A stretch of DNA of 56,361 nt from Rhizobiaceae bacterium. GTDB taxonomy: Bacteria > Pseudomonadota > Alphaproteobacteria > Rhizobiales > Rhizobiaceae. The translations under genes and the position numbers were made by a program. Position 1 is the stretch's first letter; each line of letters begins with the position of its first letter. Below are positions 33,728-42,699 of this stretch, one piece after another. The notes under the pieces are model-generated. The model worked only from the letters and a program-made list of their open reading frames with translations. It had not been told where the DNA came from and did not search any database. Location: contig JAMLJD010000023.1 of NCBI GenBank assembly GCA_023953775.1, forward strand, positions 1-56,361, given 5' to 3'.

Positions 33728-36649
33728 TCAGTCCTGCCGGTCCAGCTCGTCCCCGGCCGCGCATGGCCCGGTGAGCAGCGTTTCGGCGCCGCGGCAGGTT
33801 TCGGCGGTCCTGCCGGGGGCGGGATCGGTCCCGTCGCCGGTCTCGACAGCCGTGACCGCCTGCAGGACCGCGTCTGCCGCGCGATCGGCCGAGGTGGCCG
33901 TCTCCAGCATCTTCACGCCGGTGAGGCCGATCGCCTCGAGCTGTGGCAGGATGTGGTCGGGATCACCCGAAATCACGATCAGGCCGGGGTCGAGCGCGGC
34001 GAAATCGAGGGCAGCCTTCTGCACGTCATCCAGTGTCAGTTCGGTCATCGCCGTGTTGCGGGCGAAATACTCCTCCAGTGACAGGCCGGTTCCCGCGTTC
34101 GACACGACGCGATCGAACAGGCCGGAGCCGGTTTCGGCCGCGCTCGCCAGCGCCCCGCGGTAGATCGTATGGGTTCGCGCCAGTTCCTCGGGAGAAACCG
34201 GCACCGTCTTCAGGCTGTCGAAGCCGTTGAAGAACTCGGCCAGCGCCGCGCCGGTATTGTCGCGCTCCACGGTGGCCGATGCATAGCCGATGCCGCCGTG
34301 TTGCATGCCGCTGTAGAGGCCGCCGCCGACGCCGTAGGAATATCCCTTCTCCTCGCGGATGACGGAGTTCAGACGGCCGGTGAAGTCCACGGCAAGCAGC
34401 CTGACGACGGCGAGCGATGCCGCGCGTTCCGCGTCGAGAGAACCCGGGGCCGGACGGAAAACGTAGATGCCGGACTGGCTGGCACCCGGCTCGGGAACGA
34501 CGAGCACGTTGCGCCCCGGTTCGAACGTCGCCGGCTGGGCGGGGAGGGACTTGAAGCCGTCACCGGTCTTCGCCCAGTCGCCGAAGGCGGCCTCGAGCGC
34601 GGACACCAGCTCGTCCAGGGAAGACGGCCCAACGCTGTAGAACGTCGTGGTCTGCGGCTGGAACAGTTGCGCATAGACCTGCCGCGCCTCATCGACCGTC
34701 ATCTGCCGCAGCAGGTCCATGTCCCAATTGTAGCGGGGCATGGTGGCGGTCGCCGGCATCAGCAGGTTTTCGCCGGCCCGCAATGCGATCTCGTCGATCT
34801 GCGAGGCGCGCCACAGCAGGCTGTCGACCATCTCGTTGACGTTCAGCTCCCACTCGGCCGGATCGAAATTCGGGTCGCGGACCGCCTTCGACAGCATGGC
34901 GAGGCCCTTGCCGAGATTCTCCCCCGGCACCGACAGTGTCACCGCGGAGGCCATGTCGTCCGCGCTGTAGCTGACGTCGGCACCGATGTCCTTGGCCGCC
35001 TTGGCGAAGGTCGGAAAGTCCATGCCTCCCGCGCCGCGATAGGCCATGCGCAGCGCGATCGAGATCAGGCCCGGCCGATCGGGCGGCGTGCTGGTCCAGC
35101 CGCCGGCAGCCTGCGCGGCGACATAGGCCATCGGCGCGCCCGCCCGGTGGTAGTGAACAACCCTGGCACCGTTCGACAGGGTCGCCTCCTCGCGGACGGG
35201 AACCTGCGCGGTGCGCGGCTGCGTCGCCGAGAGCACCGGCACGTCGACGACCGGGCGGGCCGCGACATCGAAGGGTTCGGCCTCGCCGCTCGATTCGGTC
35301 AGCACGGCGGGGTAGCCGCCGCGCTTGCCCGGCGTGATCGCGAGTACCGACGCCTTGGCGGGATCGAGAACCGCGCGCATCGCCTCCCGCACGTCTTCCG
35401 CCGTCGCTGTGACGATCTGCGGATCGTCGACCAGCGCGCGTTCGCCATTGCCGTGCACGATTGCCGCGTAGACGATCCGGTCGGCACGATCGTTGTAGGA
35501 TTCGATCCCGAGCCGTGCATTGCGCAGCAGCGTGCTTCGGGCCCGCTCAAGGTCGGCCGGGTCGATCGGACGCTCGATGAACTCGGCGACCGCCTCGCGC
35601 AGCCGCGCCTCGAGCTGCTCGGACGACACGCCGTCGCGTGCCGTCGCATCGATGGTGAAGCGGCCGGCGAGCAGGCCTTCCCACCATCCGGCGCTGACGG
35701 CATTGGCGAGCGGCTCGTCGACGACGAGCTTCTGGCGCAGGAAGCCGAACTCGGCGTTGCCCATCAGTTCAGCCGCGATCTCCAGCGCGCCGTTCATCGG
35801 GGCCCCGTCGCGAGGGCCGGAATAGGCGAAGGCGACGATGTCGCTCGGCAGCCGGTCTTCCAGTTCAAGCCGGACCTTCGTCGGCTCGGTGTCCGGTGCG
35901 TCGGGCCAGGGCACGTCCTCGCCGCGCGGGATTCGCCCGAACGTGTCGTCGATCAGTGCCCTGGCGTTCGCAATCTCGAAATCGCCGACCACCACGAGGA
36001 CGGCGTTGTTGGGCACGTAGTAGGTGTTGAAGAAACCCTTTACGTCGTCGAGCGTCGCCGCGTCGAGATCGGGGATGGAGCCGATGACGCTGCGCGAATA
36101 CGGGTGGTTCTTCGGGAACAGCGCGCCCCAGATCGCCTCCCACCCGGCGCCGGCGGGCTTGTCGAGCACGTTCTGACGCATCTCGTTCTTGACCACGCTG
36201 CGCTGCAGGTCGAGCTCGCTCTGGTCGACCTCGCCGCCGAGATTGGCCATGCGGTCGGCTTCCAGCGACAGCATCATCGGCAGGTTGGCGGAAATGCCTT
36301 CGGCCCAGTAGACCGTCCCGTCCTCGAACGTATAGGCGTTGATGGTGTTGCCGTTGGCAGAGTGGGCGCCGAACACGTTCGGCCAGCTTTTGGTGCCGGA
36401 GAACATCAGATGTTCGAACAGATGCGCGAAGCCCGAGCGTCCGCTCGGCTCGTTCATCGAGCCGACCCGGTAGCGCACATTGGTCACCACCTTCGGAACC
36501 GTTGGGTCGGGAGACAGGACGACGCGCAGCCCATTGTCGAGCTGATAGGAAACCACCGGATGTGCCGGCCCCATCGCTTCCTTCGCATCGCCGGCGGCGA
36601 TGAGGAACACGGTGGCAGCGAAGGTGAAGAACAGGCGTCGCAACATCAC
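33728..36649 (-). CDS. M16-family zinc metallopeptidase (periplasmic, two-domain)
   Basis: A 973-residue pitrilysin-type peptidase with an N-terminal signal peptide (about 1-22). The inverted zinc motif HLFEH lies at residues 76-80, with the third ligand Glu156 in KNEMRQN (the expected distance of 76). A second, catalytically inactive M16 half (about 490-950) completes the clamshell. It degrades small peptides or unfolded proteins in the periplasm. Transcribed alone towards the MscS-type gene. Two adjacent ATGs at the start are equivalent. Confidence 0.92.
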   Translation of the reverse strand: MMLRRLFFTFAATVFLIAAGDAKEAMGPAHPVVSYQLDNGLRVVLSPDPTVPKVVTNVRYRVGSMNEPSGRSGFAHLFEHLMFSGTKSWPNVFGAHSANGNTINAYTFEDGTVYWAEGISANLPMMLSLEADRMANLGGEVDQSELDLQRSVVKNEMRQNVLDKPAGAGWEAIWGALFPKNHPYSRSVIGSIPDLDAATLDDVKGFFNTYYVPNNAVLVVVGDFEIANARALIDDTFGRIPRGEDVPWPDAPDTEPTKVRLELEDRLPSDIVAFAYSGPRDGAPMNGALEIAAELMGNAEFGFLRQKLVVDEPLANAVSAGWWEGLLAGRFTIDATARDGVSSEQLEARLREAVAEFIERPIDPADLERARSTLLRNARLGIESYNDRADRIVYAAIVHGNGERALVDDPQIVTATAEDVREAMRAVLDPAKASVLAITPGKRGGYPAVLTESSGEAEPFDVAARPVVDVPVLSATQPRTAQVPVREEATLSNGARVVHYHRAGAPMAYVAAQAAGGWTSTPPDRPGLISIALRMAYRGAGGMDFPTFAKAAKDIGADVSYSADDMASAVTLSVPGENLGKGLAMLSKAVRDPNFDPAEWELNVNEMVDSLLWRASQIDEIALRAGENLLMPATATMPRYNWDMDLLRQMTVDEARQVYAQLFQPQTTTFYSVGPSSLDELVSALEAAFGDWAKTGDGFKSLPAQPATFEPGRNVLVVPEPGASQSGIYVFRPAPGSLDAERAASLAVVRLLAVDFTGRLNSVIREEKGYSYGVGGGLYSGMQHGGIGYASATVERDNTGAALAEFFNGFDSLKTVPVSPEELARTHTIYRGALASAAETGSGLFDRVVSNAGTGLSLEEYFARNTAMTELTLDDVQKAALDFAALDPGLIVISGDPDHILPQLEAIGLTGVKMLETATSADRAADAVLQAVTAVETGDGTDPAPGRTAETCRGAETLLTGPCAAGDELDRQD

Positions 36650-36739
36650 ATTCTCTCTCCCATGAGGCAGACTGTGTTGTGGAGCCTCGCATGTCCGCGA
36701 CGCGGCGCGAAGCTCAAAAATCGGTTCGCCACTTCTTAT

Positions 36740-37189
36740 CTATCGTGGTGCCGGCTGAAACATGTCCGCGACGATGTGCCAGCCGTCGGAACCCTTCCTG
36801 AGGTAGAGCATCGACCGGCCGCGGTTCTCGATCTTGCCGCCATCGGCCTTTTTGATCGACAGCGTCCAGGCCCACAGGATCACCGCGCGGTCGGCCCCGG
36901 CGTCGACGATAAAATCGGTGAAGCGAAGAGTATTCCTGCCGGCCTGATGGTTGCGGGCATTGAGCGCCTTGATCGCCTCGCGGCCCTTGATGACCGGCGA
37001 ACCCGGCGCGAGAAGCAGCGCCTCCGGCGCATAGAGTGTAGCGACGGCGGCGGCGTCGCCTTCGGCCGCGGCCTTGGAGAACAGGTCCGGCGCCTTGTTC
37101 AGGTCAGCGATGCCTGCGGCGGCCGGCGCCTCGAGACAGAGGAAGGCTGCCAGCGCGAGGATTGGGGCACGGGCTGAGTTTCCGGGCAT
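36740..37189 (-). CDS. Secreted SnoaL/DUF4440-like (NTF2-fold) protein
   Basis: A 149-residue protein with a signal peptide (about 1-25) and one NTF2-like domain (about 30-147). The pattern is KAAAEGDAAAVATLYAPEALLLAPG, then PVIKGREAIKALNARNHQ and a C-terminal DGWHIVADMF strand. Such proteins are small alpha-beta barrels used as binding or isomerase domains. No specific activity can be named. It lies 90 bp upstream of the M16 peptidase on the same strand and could be co-transcribed with it. Confidence 0.8.
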   Translation of the reverse strand: MPGNSARAPILALAAFLCLEAPAAAGIADLNKAPDLFSKAAAEGDAAAVATLYAPEALLLAPGSPVIKGREAIKALNARNHQAGRNTLRFTDFIVDAGADRAVILWAWTLSIKKADGGKIENRGRSMLYLRKGSDGWHIVADMFQPAPR

Positions 37190-37287
37190 ATTCGATGGGC
37201 CTTTCCGTCGTCACATGCGTCCCGACCGCCCTTCGAGCCTATCCGTCCAGGCTGCATGCCTCATACCCCAAATGGCGTATCGAGCCG

Positions 37288-39036
37288 TCAGCCCGCCGTG
37301 GCGAGTGCCATCTCGATCGCATCGAGAACGACGGTCGGTCGTGCATAGAAGACCAGCTGCCCGAGGTCGGCGACCTCGACGAGGCGAATGCGGTCCGGAT
37401 AGCGGTCGGCGAAAGCGCGGACGGTCTCGATGCGGACCACGGGATCGTGCCGGCCGTGAACGAGCGTCACGGGCTGCCGAGAGGCCTCCATCCAGGCAGA
37501 CCAGTCGCGCGTGACGTGGTAGCTGTCGATCTCGAAGGCACCATGGCCCTGCGCGACGGTGAAGCGGTAACCGTCGCTCAGGATTCCGAAGATCTCCGGC
37601 TGGCGTGCGACGGCGTAATCGACCGGGGCGCTGTCATACAGCGCCTTCATGAATGCGTGGTCGCCGCCGCTGTCCAGCAGGGCGATGCCGGCGCGCAGGA
37701 TCAGCGGCAGCAGGCTCGGCGTGTAGCGCGCCGTATAGGCAACGATGCGCTGGCGCGGGGTCATCACCGCGAACTGGTCGCGCGAGACGATCGGGACGCC
37801 GCCCGAGACGTTGACGATCGCGCTGATCCTGTCGCCGAGATTGGCGGCGGCGGCGAAGGCGTAGACCGAGCCTGCCATGTGCCCGGCGATGGCGCAGCGC
37901 TCGAGGCACAGCGTATCCATCACGGCGGTGAGGTCGGCGCAGAACCGTTCCGGAGCGCCGCGCGGGCCGCCATCGGCATCCGATGCGCCGAAGTTCGGCC
38001 GCACCGGGACGATCAGCCGGATGTTTCTGCCGGACAGCTCATCGAGGCAGCGCGAGGTGACGCCGTAGCCGTCCAGCATGCCGTGGATGAACAGCACCGG
38101 CCGGCCGGCCTCGGGGCCGACGGTCACGACATCCAGCTTGCGCCCGCCCGGCCGCAGCATTGTCATCGTGGTGAATGCGCCGGTGTCGAAGCCGCGGACG
38201 GAGCGGCCACCGACCAGGTCGAGCTGAGCCAGAGCGGCCGTCAGGCGGATCAACTCGGACTGGGAGCGAACCTCGATCTTGCGCAGCACCGCCTTGGTCT
38301 GGGTCCGAACCGTCAGAAGGGCGCGGTTGCGCGACTCGGCGATCTGGCGCGGTGATTCGCCCGAGACGAGAGCTTTTGCCACTTCGCATTCCGCCTCGGT
38401 AAGCCCGAATGTCCTGCGCAATATCTCGCCGATGCGCGGCGTCCAGGACAGGTCCGCGACCGTTACCAGGGCGGTCGGCGGGGCGCCATCGGGCCGTGGT
38501 GCCCGGGTCAGCGCCAGCACATAGGTCTCGCGGCCCGCAAACGCGCGCGCAATGGCGAGCAGGCGGGAGGGGGTCTCGTTGGCAATGCCCTGCAGCGCCG
38601 ACTTGAACTGGGCGGCGCCTTCTATGTCGAGGTCGAGGCCCGCGACGTGATCGCCTGCCGAGACGTCGAAGACATCTGTCGCCGGGCGGTTCGCGGCGAT
38701 AATGCGGCCATCGCCGGAGACGAGCATGGCCGGCTGGGGGTTGACGTCGATCAGCGCCTCGACGGATCGCAAATCGTCGTTGGGCCTGCCCAGCCTTTCG
38801 AGGATCATGAATGCGCGCAGGAAATGGCGTTCGAGATCGTCATTGCGTAGGTCGTCGGCGGCTTCGGGCAGGTCGTCATGGTCCGGCAGGTTGGCGAGCG
38901 CGCGCTCGACATGGTCGGACCAGAGCGTCATCAACTCGTCGTAGCGGCCGGGCTCGAGCGTTGACTGGTAGATCTTGTCGATAAGCGTTGCTGGAAGCTG
39001 CCTCGTCCGAACAGCCGGGTCTGGCGAGCGTAACAA
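37288..39036 (-). CDS. LuxR-type regulator fused to a degenerate alpha/beta-hydrolase domain
   Basis: A 582-residue fusion. An N-terminal helical region and a PAS-like segment (about 90-195; AMLVSGDGRIIAANRPA) are followed by a LuxR helix-turn-helix at about 207-265 (FGLTEAECEVAKALVSG ... RTQTKAVLRKI). An alpha/beta-hydrolase domain occupies about 300-580. The nucleophile elbow reads G385-H-M387-A-G, with methionine instead of serine. The histidine position near the end reads DLGQLVF (Gln560), while the acid (D531 in HGRHDP) is kept. Catalysis is therefore unlikely and a ligand-sensing role is inferred. It is divergent from the SorC regulator gene. Confidence 0.85.
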   Translation of the reverse strand: MLRSPDPAVRTRQLPATLIDKIYQSTLEPGRYDELMTLWSDHVERALANLPDHDDLPEAADDLRNDDLERHFLRAFMILERLGRPNDDLRSVEALIDVNPQPAMLVSGDGRIIAANRPATDVFDVSAGDHVAGLDLDIEGAAQFKSALQGIANETPSRLLAIARAFAGRETYVLALTRAPRPDGAPPTALVTVADLSWTPRIGEILRRTFGLTEAECEVAKALVSGESPRQIAESRNRALLTVRTQTKAVLRKIEVRSQSELIRLTAALAQLDLVGGRSVRGFDTGAFTTMTMLRPGGRKLDVVTVGPEAGRPVLFIHGMLDGYGVTSRCLDELSGRNIRLIVPVRPNFGASDADGGPRGAPERFCADLTAVMDTLCLERCAIAGHMAGSVYAFAAAANLGDRISAIVNVSGGVPIVSRDQFAVMTPRQRIVAYTARYTPSLLPLILRAGIALLDSGGDHAFMKALYDSAPVDYAVARQPEIFGILSDGYRFTVAQGHGAFEIDSYHVTRDWSAWMEASRQPVTLVHGRHDPVVRIETVRAFADRYPDRIRLVEVADLGQLVFYARPTVVLDAIEMALATAG

Positions 39037-39297
39037 ACCGAATCTCCCGAGGATGTTGCCGAGACGTGGCCGCGGTTGTTGCCGGGGCCTTACCCGACGT
39101 CAGTATCGCAACCAAAACGTGGCGGTGTCGAGCCGAAAAGATGGGCATTATCAGGCTGATCGGGGGTCAATTGGAGGTTCGTAGCGGGCTTGGCGAAGCG
39201 ACATTCCTGTTGAAACAACGTTGCCAAGGATGGCAAATGCTCGTGGGGAGCACCCGCGATGCGTGGTGGTGCGAGCAAACAACCGAGGCAATGGCCC
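39037..39297. promoter_or_regulatory. Gene-free divergent region between LuxR fusion and SorC regulator
   Basis: 261 bp without a credible gene. It must hold the promoters for both divergent regulators. The only dyad I see is a short GTTG/CAAC pair in the stretch TGTTGAAACAACG around 39208-39220. No clear -35/-10 pair. Confidence 0.4.
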
Positions 39298-40263
39298 ATG
39301 AACGCGCGGACCGAGACCGGCAGCAGCAGGCTTGACGATGCCGCGCGGGCCGGCTGGCTCTACTACGTCGCGGGCAACACGCAGGACCAGATCGCCGCGA
39401 AGCTCGGCGTGTCGCGCCAGACGGCGCAGCGGCTGGTATCGCTCGCCGTGTCGGAGGGGCTGGTCAAGGTCCGGATCGACCACCCGATCGCAAACTGCCT
39501 CGATCTCGGACGGAAACTGCGAAGCCGCTACGCGCTAGACCATGTCGAAGTGGTGCCGTCAGATCCCGGATCGACCTCGTCGACCATCGGCATCGCCCAG
39601 GCGGGATCGGCCGAGATCGAAAGGCGCCTCGGCGCGCCGGAGCCGATCGTCATGGCGATCGGAACGGGCCGTACGCTGAAGGCGGCGATCGAGCTTCTGC
39701 CCGCGATGGAGTGCCCGCAGCACAAGGTCGTCTCGCTGACCGGCAACATCGCCCCCGACGGCTCCGCCGCCTACTACAACGTCGTCTTCACCATGGCCGA
39801 CAGGGTCAAGTCGCGCAGCTTTCCGATGCCGCTTCCCGTCATCGCTTCGTCGGCCGAGGAACGCGCGCTGCTGCATCAGCAGACGATGATCGCCTCGACG
39901 CTGGACCTTGCCGCGCAGGCCGATGTGACGTTCGTGGGCATTGGTGAACTCGATGCCGAGGCGCCGCTCTATCTCGACGGCTTCATCTCCCAGGCCGAGC
40001 TCAAGGCGCTGCAGAAGGCCGGAGCGGTCGGCGAGATCGTCGGCTGGGCCTATGACCGGGAAGGGCGCATGGTCGAGGGCATCACCAACGACCGGGTGGC
40101 CTCGGCCCCGATACCGTCGCGCGAGAACTCGCTGGTCATCGCCATGGCGATGGGCGCGCGCAAGATGCCCGGCATCCTGGCCGCGGTCAGTCGCCGGCTG
40201 GTCAACGGGCTGATCACCGACGAGCGCACGGCGGAGGCGCTGCTCGCCGAGCAGTCGCGCTAG
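39298..40263 (+). CDS. SorC-family regulator of the polyol operon (SmoC-like)
   Basis: A 321-residue SorC/DeoR-type sugar-responsive regulator. The N-terminal helix-turn-helix (QDQIAAKLGVSRQTAQRLV) is followed by a sugar-phosphate-binding domain of about 250 residues resembling a sugar isomerase fold (AIGTGRTLKAAIELL; ITDERTAEALL at the end). The ATG at 39298 has GAGGC upstream. It directly precedes the transporter and dehydrogenase genes for sorbitol/mannitol. Regulation of that operon by a polyol or its phosphate is the expected role. Confidence 0.87.
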   Translation: MNARTETGSSRLDDAARAGWLYYVAGNTQDQIAAKLGVSRQTAQRLVSLAVSEGLVKVRIDHPIANCLDLGRKLRSRYALDHVEVVPSDPGSTSSTIGIAQAGSAEIERRLGAPEPIVMAIGTGRTLKAAIELLPAMECPQHKVVSLTGNIAPDGSAAYYNVVFTMADRVKSRSFPMPLPVIASSAEERALLHQQTMIASTLDLAAQADVTFVGIGELDAEAPLYLDGFISQAELKALQKAGAVGEIVGWAYDREGRMVEGITNDRVASAPIPSRENSLVIAMAMGARKMPGILAAVSRRLVNGLITDERTAEALLAEQSR

Positions 40264-40334
40264 CCTAGCCGCGATCCCTTTCTATCGAGCTTGTCAATCC
40301 GACGTTTTCGCTGCACCGCAGCAACGAATCCGGC

Positions 40335-40388
40335 TTGACTTGGTTGCCTTGTGGTGAATATTTGCTCATAGAGAAAGCAAATGCTCAT
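40335..40388 (+). promoter_or_regulatory. smoE promoter and candidate SmoC operator
   Basis: TTGACT (40335-40340), a 17-bp spacer and ATATTT (40358-40363) form a plausible promoter. It overlaps two direct copies of TGCTCAT (40363-40369 and 40382-40388; 19 bp apart) and an inverted pair TTTGC (40361-40365)/GCAAA (40377-40381). Such repeats across the transcription start fit binding by the SorC-type regulator encoded just upstream. Confidence 0.5.
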
Positions 40389-40412
40389 CATGTGCACTCT
40401 GGGAGGATGACC

Positions 40413-41723
40413 ATGAAACTGAAGACGATCATGCTCGGCGCATGCTCGGTTCTGGCACTCGCCGGCATAGCCGGTGCCGAAACGCTCACCATCGCCACCG
40501 TCAACAACGGCGATATGATCCGCATGCAGAAGCTTGCGGGGGCCTTCACCGAAAAGAATCCCGATATCGAGCTCGAATGGGTGACGCTTGAGGAAAACAT
40601 CCTGCGCCAGCGGGTGACGACCGACATCGCCACCAAGGGCGGCCAGTACGACATCATGACCATCGGCACCTACGAGGTTCCGATCTGGGCCAAGCAGAAC
40701 TGGCTTCTGCCGCTCGACAATCTCGGTGCCGACTACGACGTCGACGACCTGCTGCCGGCGATCCGCGGCGGCCTGTCCATTGATGGCAAGCTCTATGCCG
40801 CGCCTTTCTACGGCGAGAGTTCGATGGTGATGTACCGCACCGACCTGATGGAGAAGGCTGGGCTCGATATGCCCGATGCGCCGACCTGGGACTTCATCAA
40901 GGAAGCCGCGGCCAAGATGACCGACAAGGACAACGAGGTCTATGGCATCTGCCTGCGCGGCAAGGCCGGCTGGGGCGAGAACATGGCCTTCCTGACCGCC
41001 ATGTCCAACTCCTACGGCGCACGCTGGTTCGACGAGAAGTGGATGCCGCAGTTCGACAGCGACGCCTGGAAGGCGACGCTGAACGACTATCTCGACCTGA
41101 TGAACAATTACGGACCTCCTGGCGCGTCCTCCAACGGCTTCAACGAGAACCTGGCCCTGTTCCAGACCGGAAAATGCGGCATGTGGATCGACGCGACGGT
41201 CGCCGCATCGTTCGTGACCAATCCCGACGAAAGCCAGGTCGCCGACAAGGTCGGCTTCGCGCTGGCGCCGGACAAGGGCCTCGGCAAGCGTGGCAACTGG
41301 CTGTGGGCCTGGTCGCTCGGCGTTCCGGCCGGCACCCAGAAGGCGGAAGCCGCCCAGAAGTTCGTCGCCTGGGCGACCAGCAAGGAGTATCTCGACCTCG
41401 TCGCCGAGAAGGAAGGCTGGGCAAACGTTCCGCCTGGAACCCGAACCTCGCTCTACGAGAATCCGAAATACCAGGAAGCGGCGCCGTTCGCCGAGATGAC
41501 GCTGGAATCGATCAAGGCGGCAGACCCGAACAATCCGACCGTCGACCCGGTTCCCTATGTCGGCGTCCAGTTCGTGGCGATCCCCGAATTCCAGGGTCTC
41601 GACACGGCTGTGGGTCAGCAGTTCTCTGCGGCGCTCGCCGGACAGGTCACCGCCGAGCAGGCGCTGATGACCGCGCAGCAGCTCACCGAGCGTGAGATGA
41701 GGCGGGGCGGCTACATCAAGTAA
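40413..41723 (+). CDS. smoE: Polyol ABC transporter substrate-binding protein (SmoE-like)
   Basis: A 436-residue periplasmic binding protein of the carbohydrate family 1. The signal peptide (MKLKTIMLGACSVLALAG) is cleaved after about AGA (residue 22). The mature chain contains typical stretches such as YDIMTIGTYEVPIWAKQNWL and GKLYAAPFYGESSMVMYR. Of two closely spaced ATGs, the one at 40413 is chosen because the other abuts the GGGAGG ribosome site. It is followed by a strong stem-loop, then permeases, ATPase and polyol dehydrogenases, pointing to sorbitol/mannitol as ligand. Confidence 0.88.
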   Translation: MKLKTIMLGACSVLALAGIAGAETLTIATVNNGDMIRMQKLAGAFTEKNPDIELEWVTLEENILRQRVTTDIATKGGQYDIMTIGTYEVPIWAKQNWLLPLDNLGADYDVDDLLPAIRGGLSIDGKLYAAPFYGESSMVMYRTDLMEKAGLDMPDAPTWDFIKEAAAKMTDKDNEVYGICLRGKAGWGENMAFLTAMSNSYGARWFDEKWMPQFDSDAWKATLNDYLDLMNNYGPPGASSNGFNENLALFQTGKCGMWIDATVAASFVTNPDESQVADKVGFALAPDKGLGKRGNWLWAWSLGVPAGTQKAEAAQKFVAWATSKEYLDLVAEKEGWANVPPGTRTSLYENPKYQEAAPFAEMTLESIKAADPNNPTVDPVPYVGVQFVAIPEFQGLDTAVGQQFSAALAGQVTAEQALMTAQQLTEREMRRGGYIK

Positions 41724-41735
41724 TCCTCCCGGCTT

Positions 41736-41788
41736 GCGGGGCCGCGTCTTTCCACCGGTAGTCCTCCGGAAACGCGGCCCCGCCTTTT
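41736..41788 (+). terminator. Long-loop stem after smoE (partial terminator/attenuator)
   Basis: A perfect 12-bp inverted repeat, GCGGGGCCGCGT (41736-41747) and ACGCGGCCCCGC (41772-41783), with a 24-nt loop and followed by CTTTTC. It starts 13 bp after the smoE stop. It probably terminates part of the transcripts so the binding protein is made in excess. Confidence 0.75.
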
Positions 41789-41825
41789 CAATAGCTTCCA
41801 TCTTCCACGGACGCGGGGATCGGCG

Positions 41826-42698
41826 ATGGCTACCTTGCACACACGCACCAGTGCGCGGCTGATGATGTCGCCCGCGGTTATCCTGCTCCTGTGCTGGATG
41901 ATCGTGCCGCTGGCGATGACGCTCTATTTCTCGTTCCTGCGTTACAACCTGTTGATGCCGGGCATGGAGGAGTGGACCGGCTTCGGCAACTACACGTACT
42001 TCCTCACCGATCCCGCATTCTCGACCGCCCTGGTCAACACGCTCGTTCTGGTCGCCGGCGTTCTGTTGATCACCGTCGGGGGCGGCATTCTGGTCGCGCT
42101 TCTGCTGGACCAACCGTTCTTCGGGCAGGGTATCGCGCGGCTCCTGGTCATCGCGCCTTTCTTCGTCATGCCGACCGTCTCGGCCCTGGTGTGGAAGAAC
42201 ATGCTGATGCACCCGGTCAACGGGCTGTTCGCGTGGATCGCACGCTCCTTCGGCTTCCAGCCGGTCGACTGGTTCGCCGAACTGCCGCTGTTTTCCATCA
42301 TCGTCATCGTGGCATGGCAATGGCTGCCCTTCGCGACGCTCATCCTGCTGACGGCGCTCCAGTCACTCGACAGCGAACAGCAGGAGGCGGCCGAAATGGA
42401 CGGGGCCGGCGTGGTGTCGCGCTTCATCTACATCGTGCTGCCGCATCTGGCGCGCGCGATCACCGTGGTGATCCTGATCCAGACGATCTTCCTCCTGTCG
42501 GTGTTCGCCGAGATCCTCGTGACCACCAATGGCGGTCCGGGCATCCAGACCACCACCATCACCTACCTCGTCTATGTGCAGGCGCTGCTGCAGTTCGACG
42601 TGGGCGGCGCATCCGCCGGCGGCATCGTGGCCGTCATCCTCGCCAACATCGTCGCGGTGTTCCTGATCCGCGTCATCGGCAAGAATCTGGACAAGTAA
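41826..42698 (+). CDS. smoF: Polyol ABC transporter permease (SmoF-like)
   Basis: A 290-residue inner-membrane permease of the MalF-type binding-protein-dependent family with six hydrophobic segments. The EAA loop (EAAEMDGAG, near residue 190) contacts the ATPase. Its stop is separated from the next permease ATG by one base, so the two are translationally coupled and form the heterodimeric channel for sorbitol/mannitol-type polyols. Confidence 0.9.
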   Translation: MATLHTRTSARLMMSPAVILLLCWMIVPLAMTLYFSFLRYNLLMPGMEEWTGFGNYTYFLTDPAFSTALVNTLVLVAGVLLITVGGGILVALLLDQPFFGQGIARLLVIAPFFVMPTVSALVWKNMLMHPVNGLFAWIARSFGFQPVDWFAELPLFSIIVIVAWQWLPFATLILLTALQSLDSEQQEAAEMDGAGVVSRFIYIVLPHLARAITVVILIQTIFLLSVFAEILVTTNGGPGIQTTTITYLVYVQALLQFDVGGASAGGIVAVILANIVAVFLIRVIGKNLDK

Positions 42699-42699
42699 G

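Noticed and set aside
34169..37177. A 1002-codon open frame antisense to the M16 peptidase gene
   Set aside because: Low-complexity, Arg/Gly/Val-rich translation without any motif, whereas the opposite strand encodes a complete M16 peptidase with signal peptide and zinc motif. Long antisense frames are normal in GC-rich DNA.
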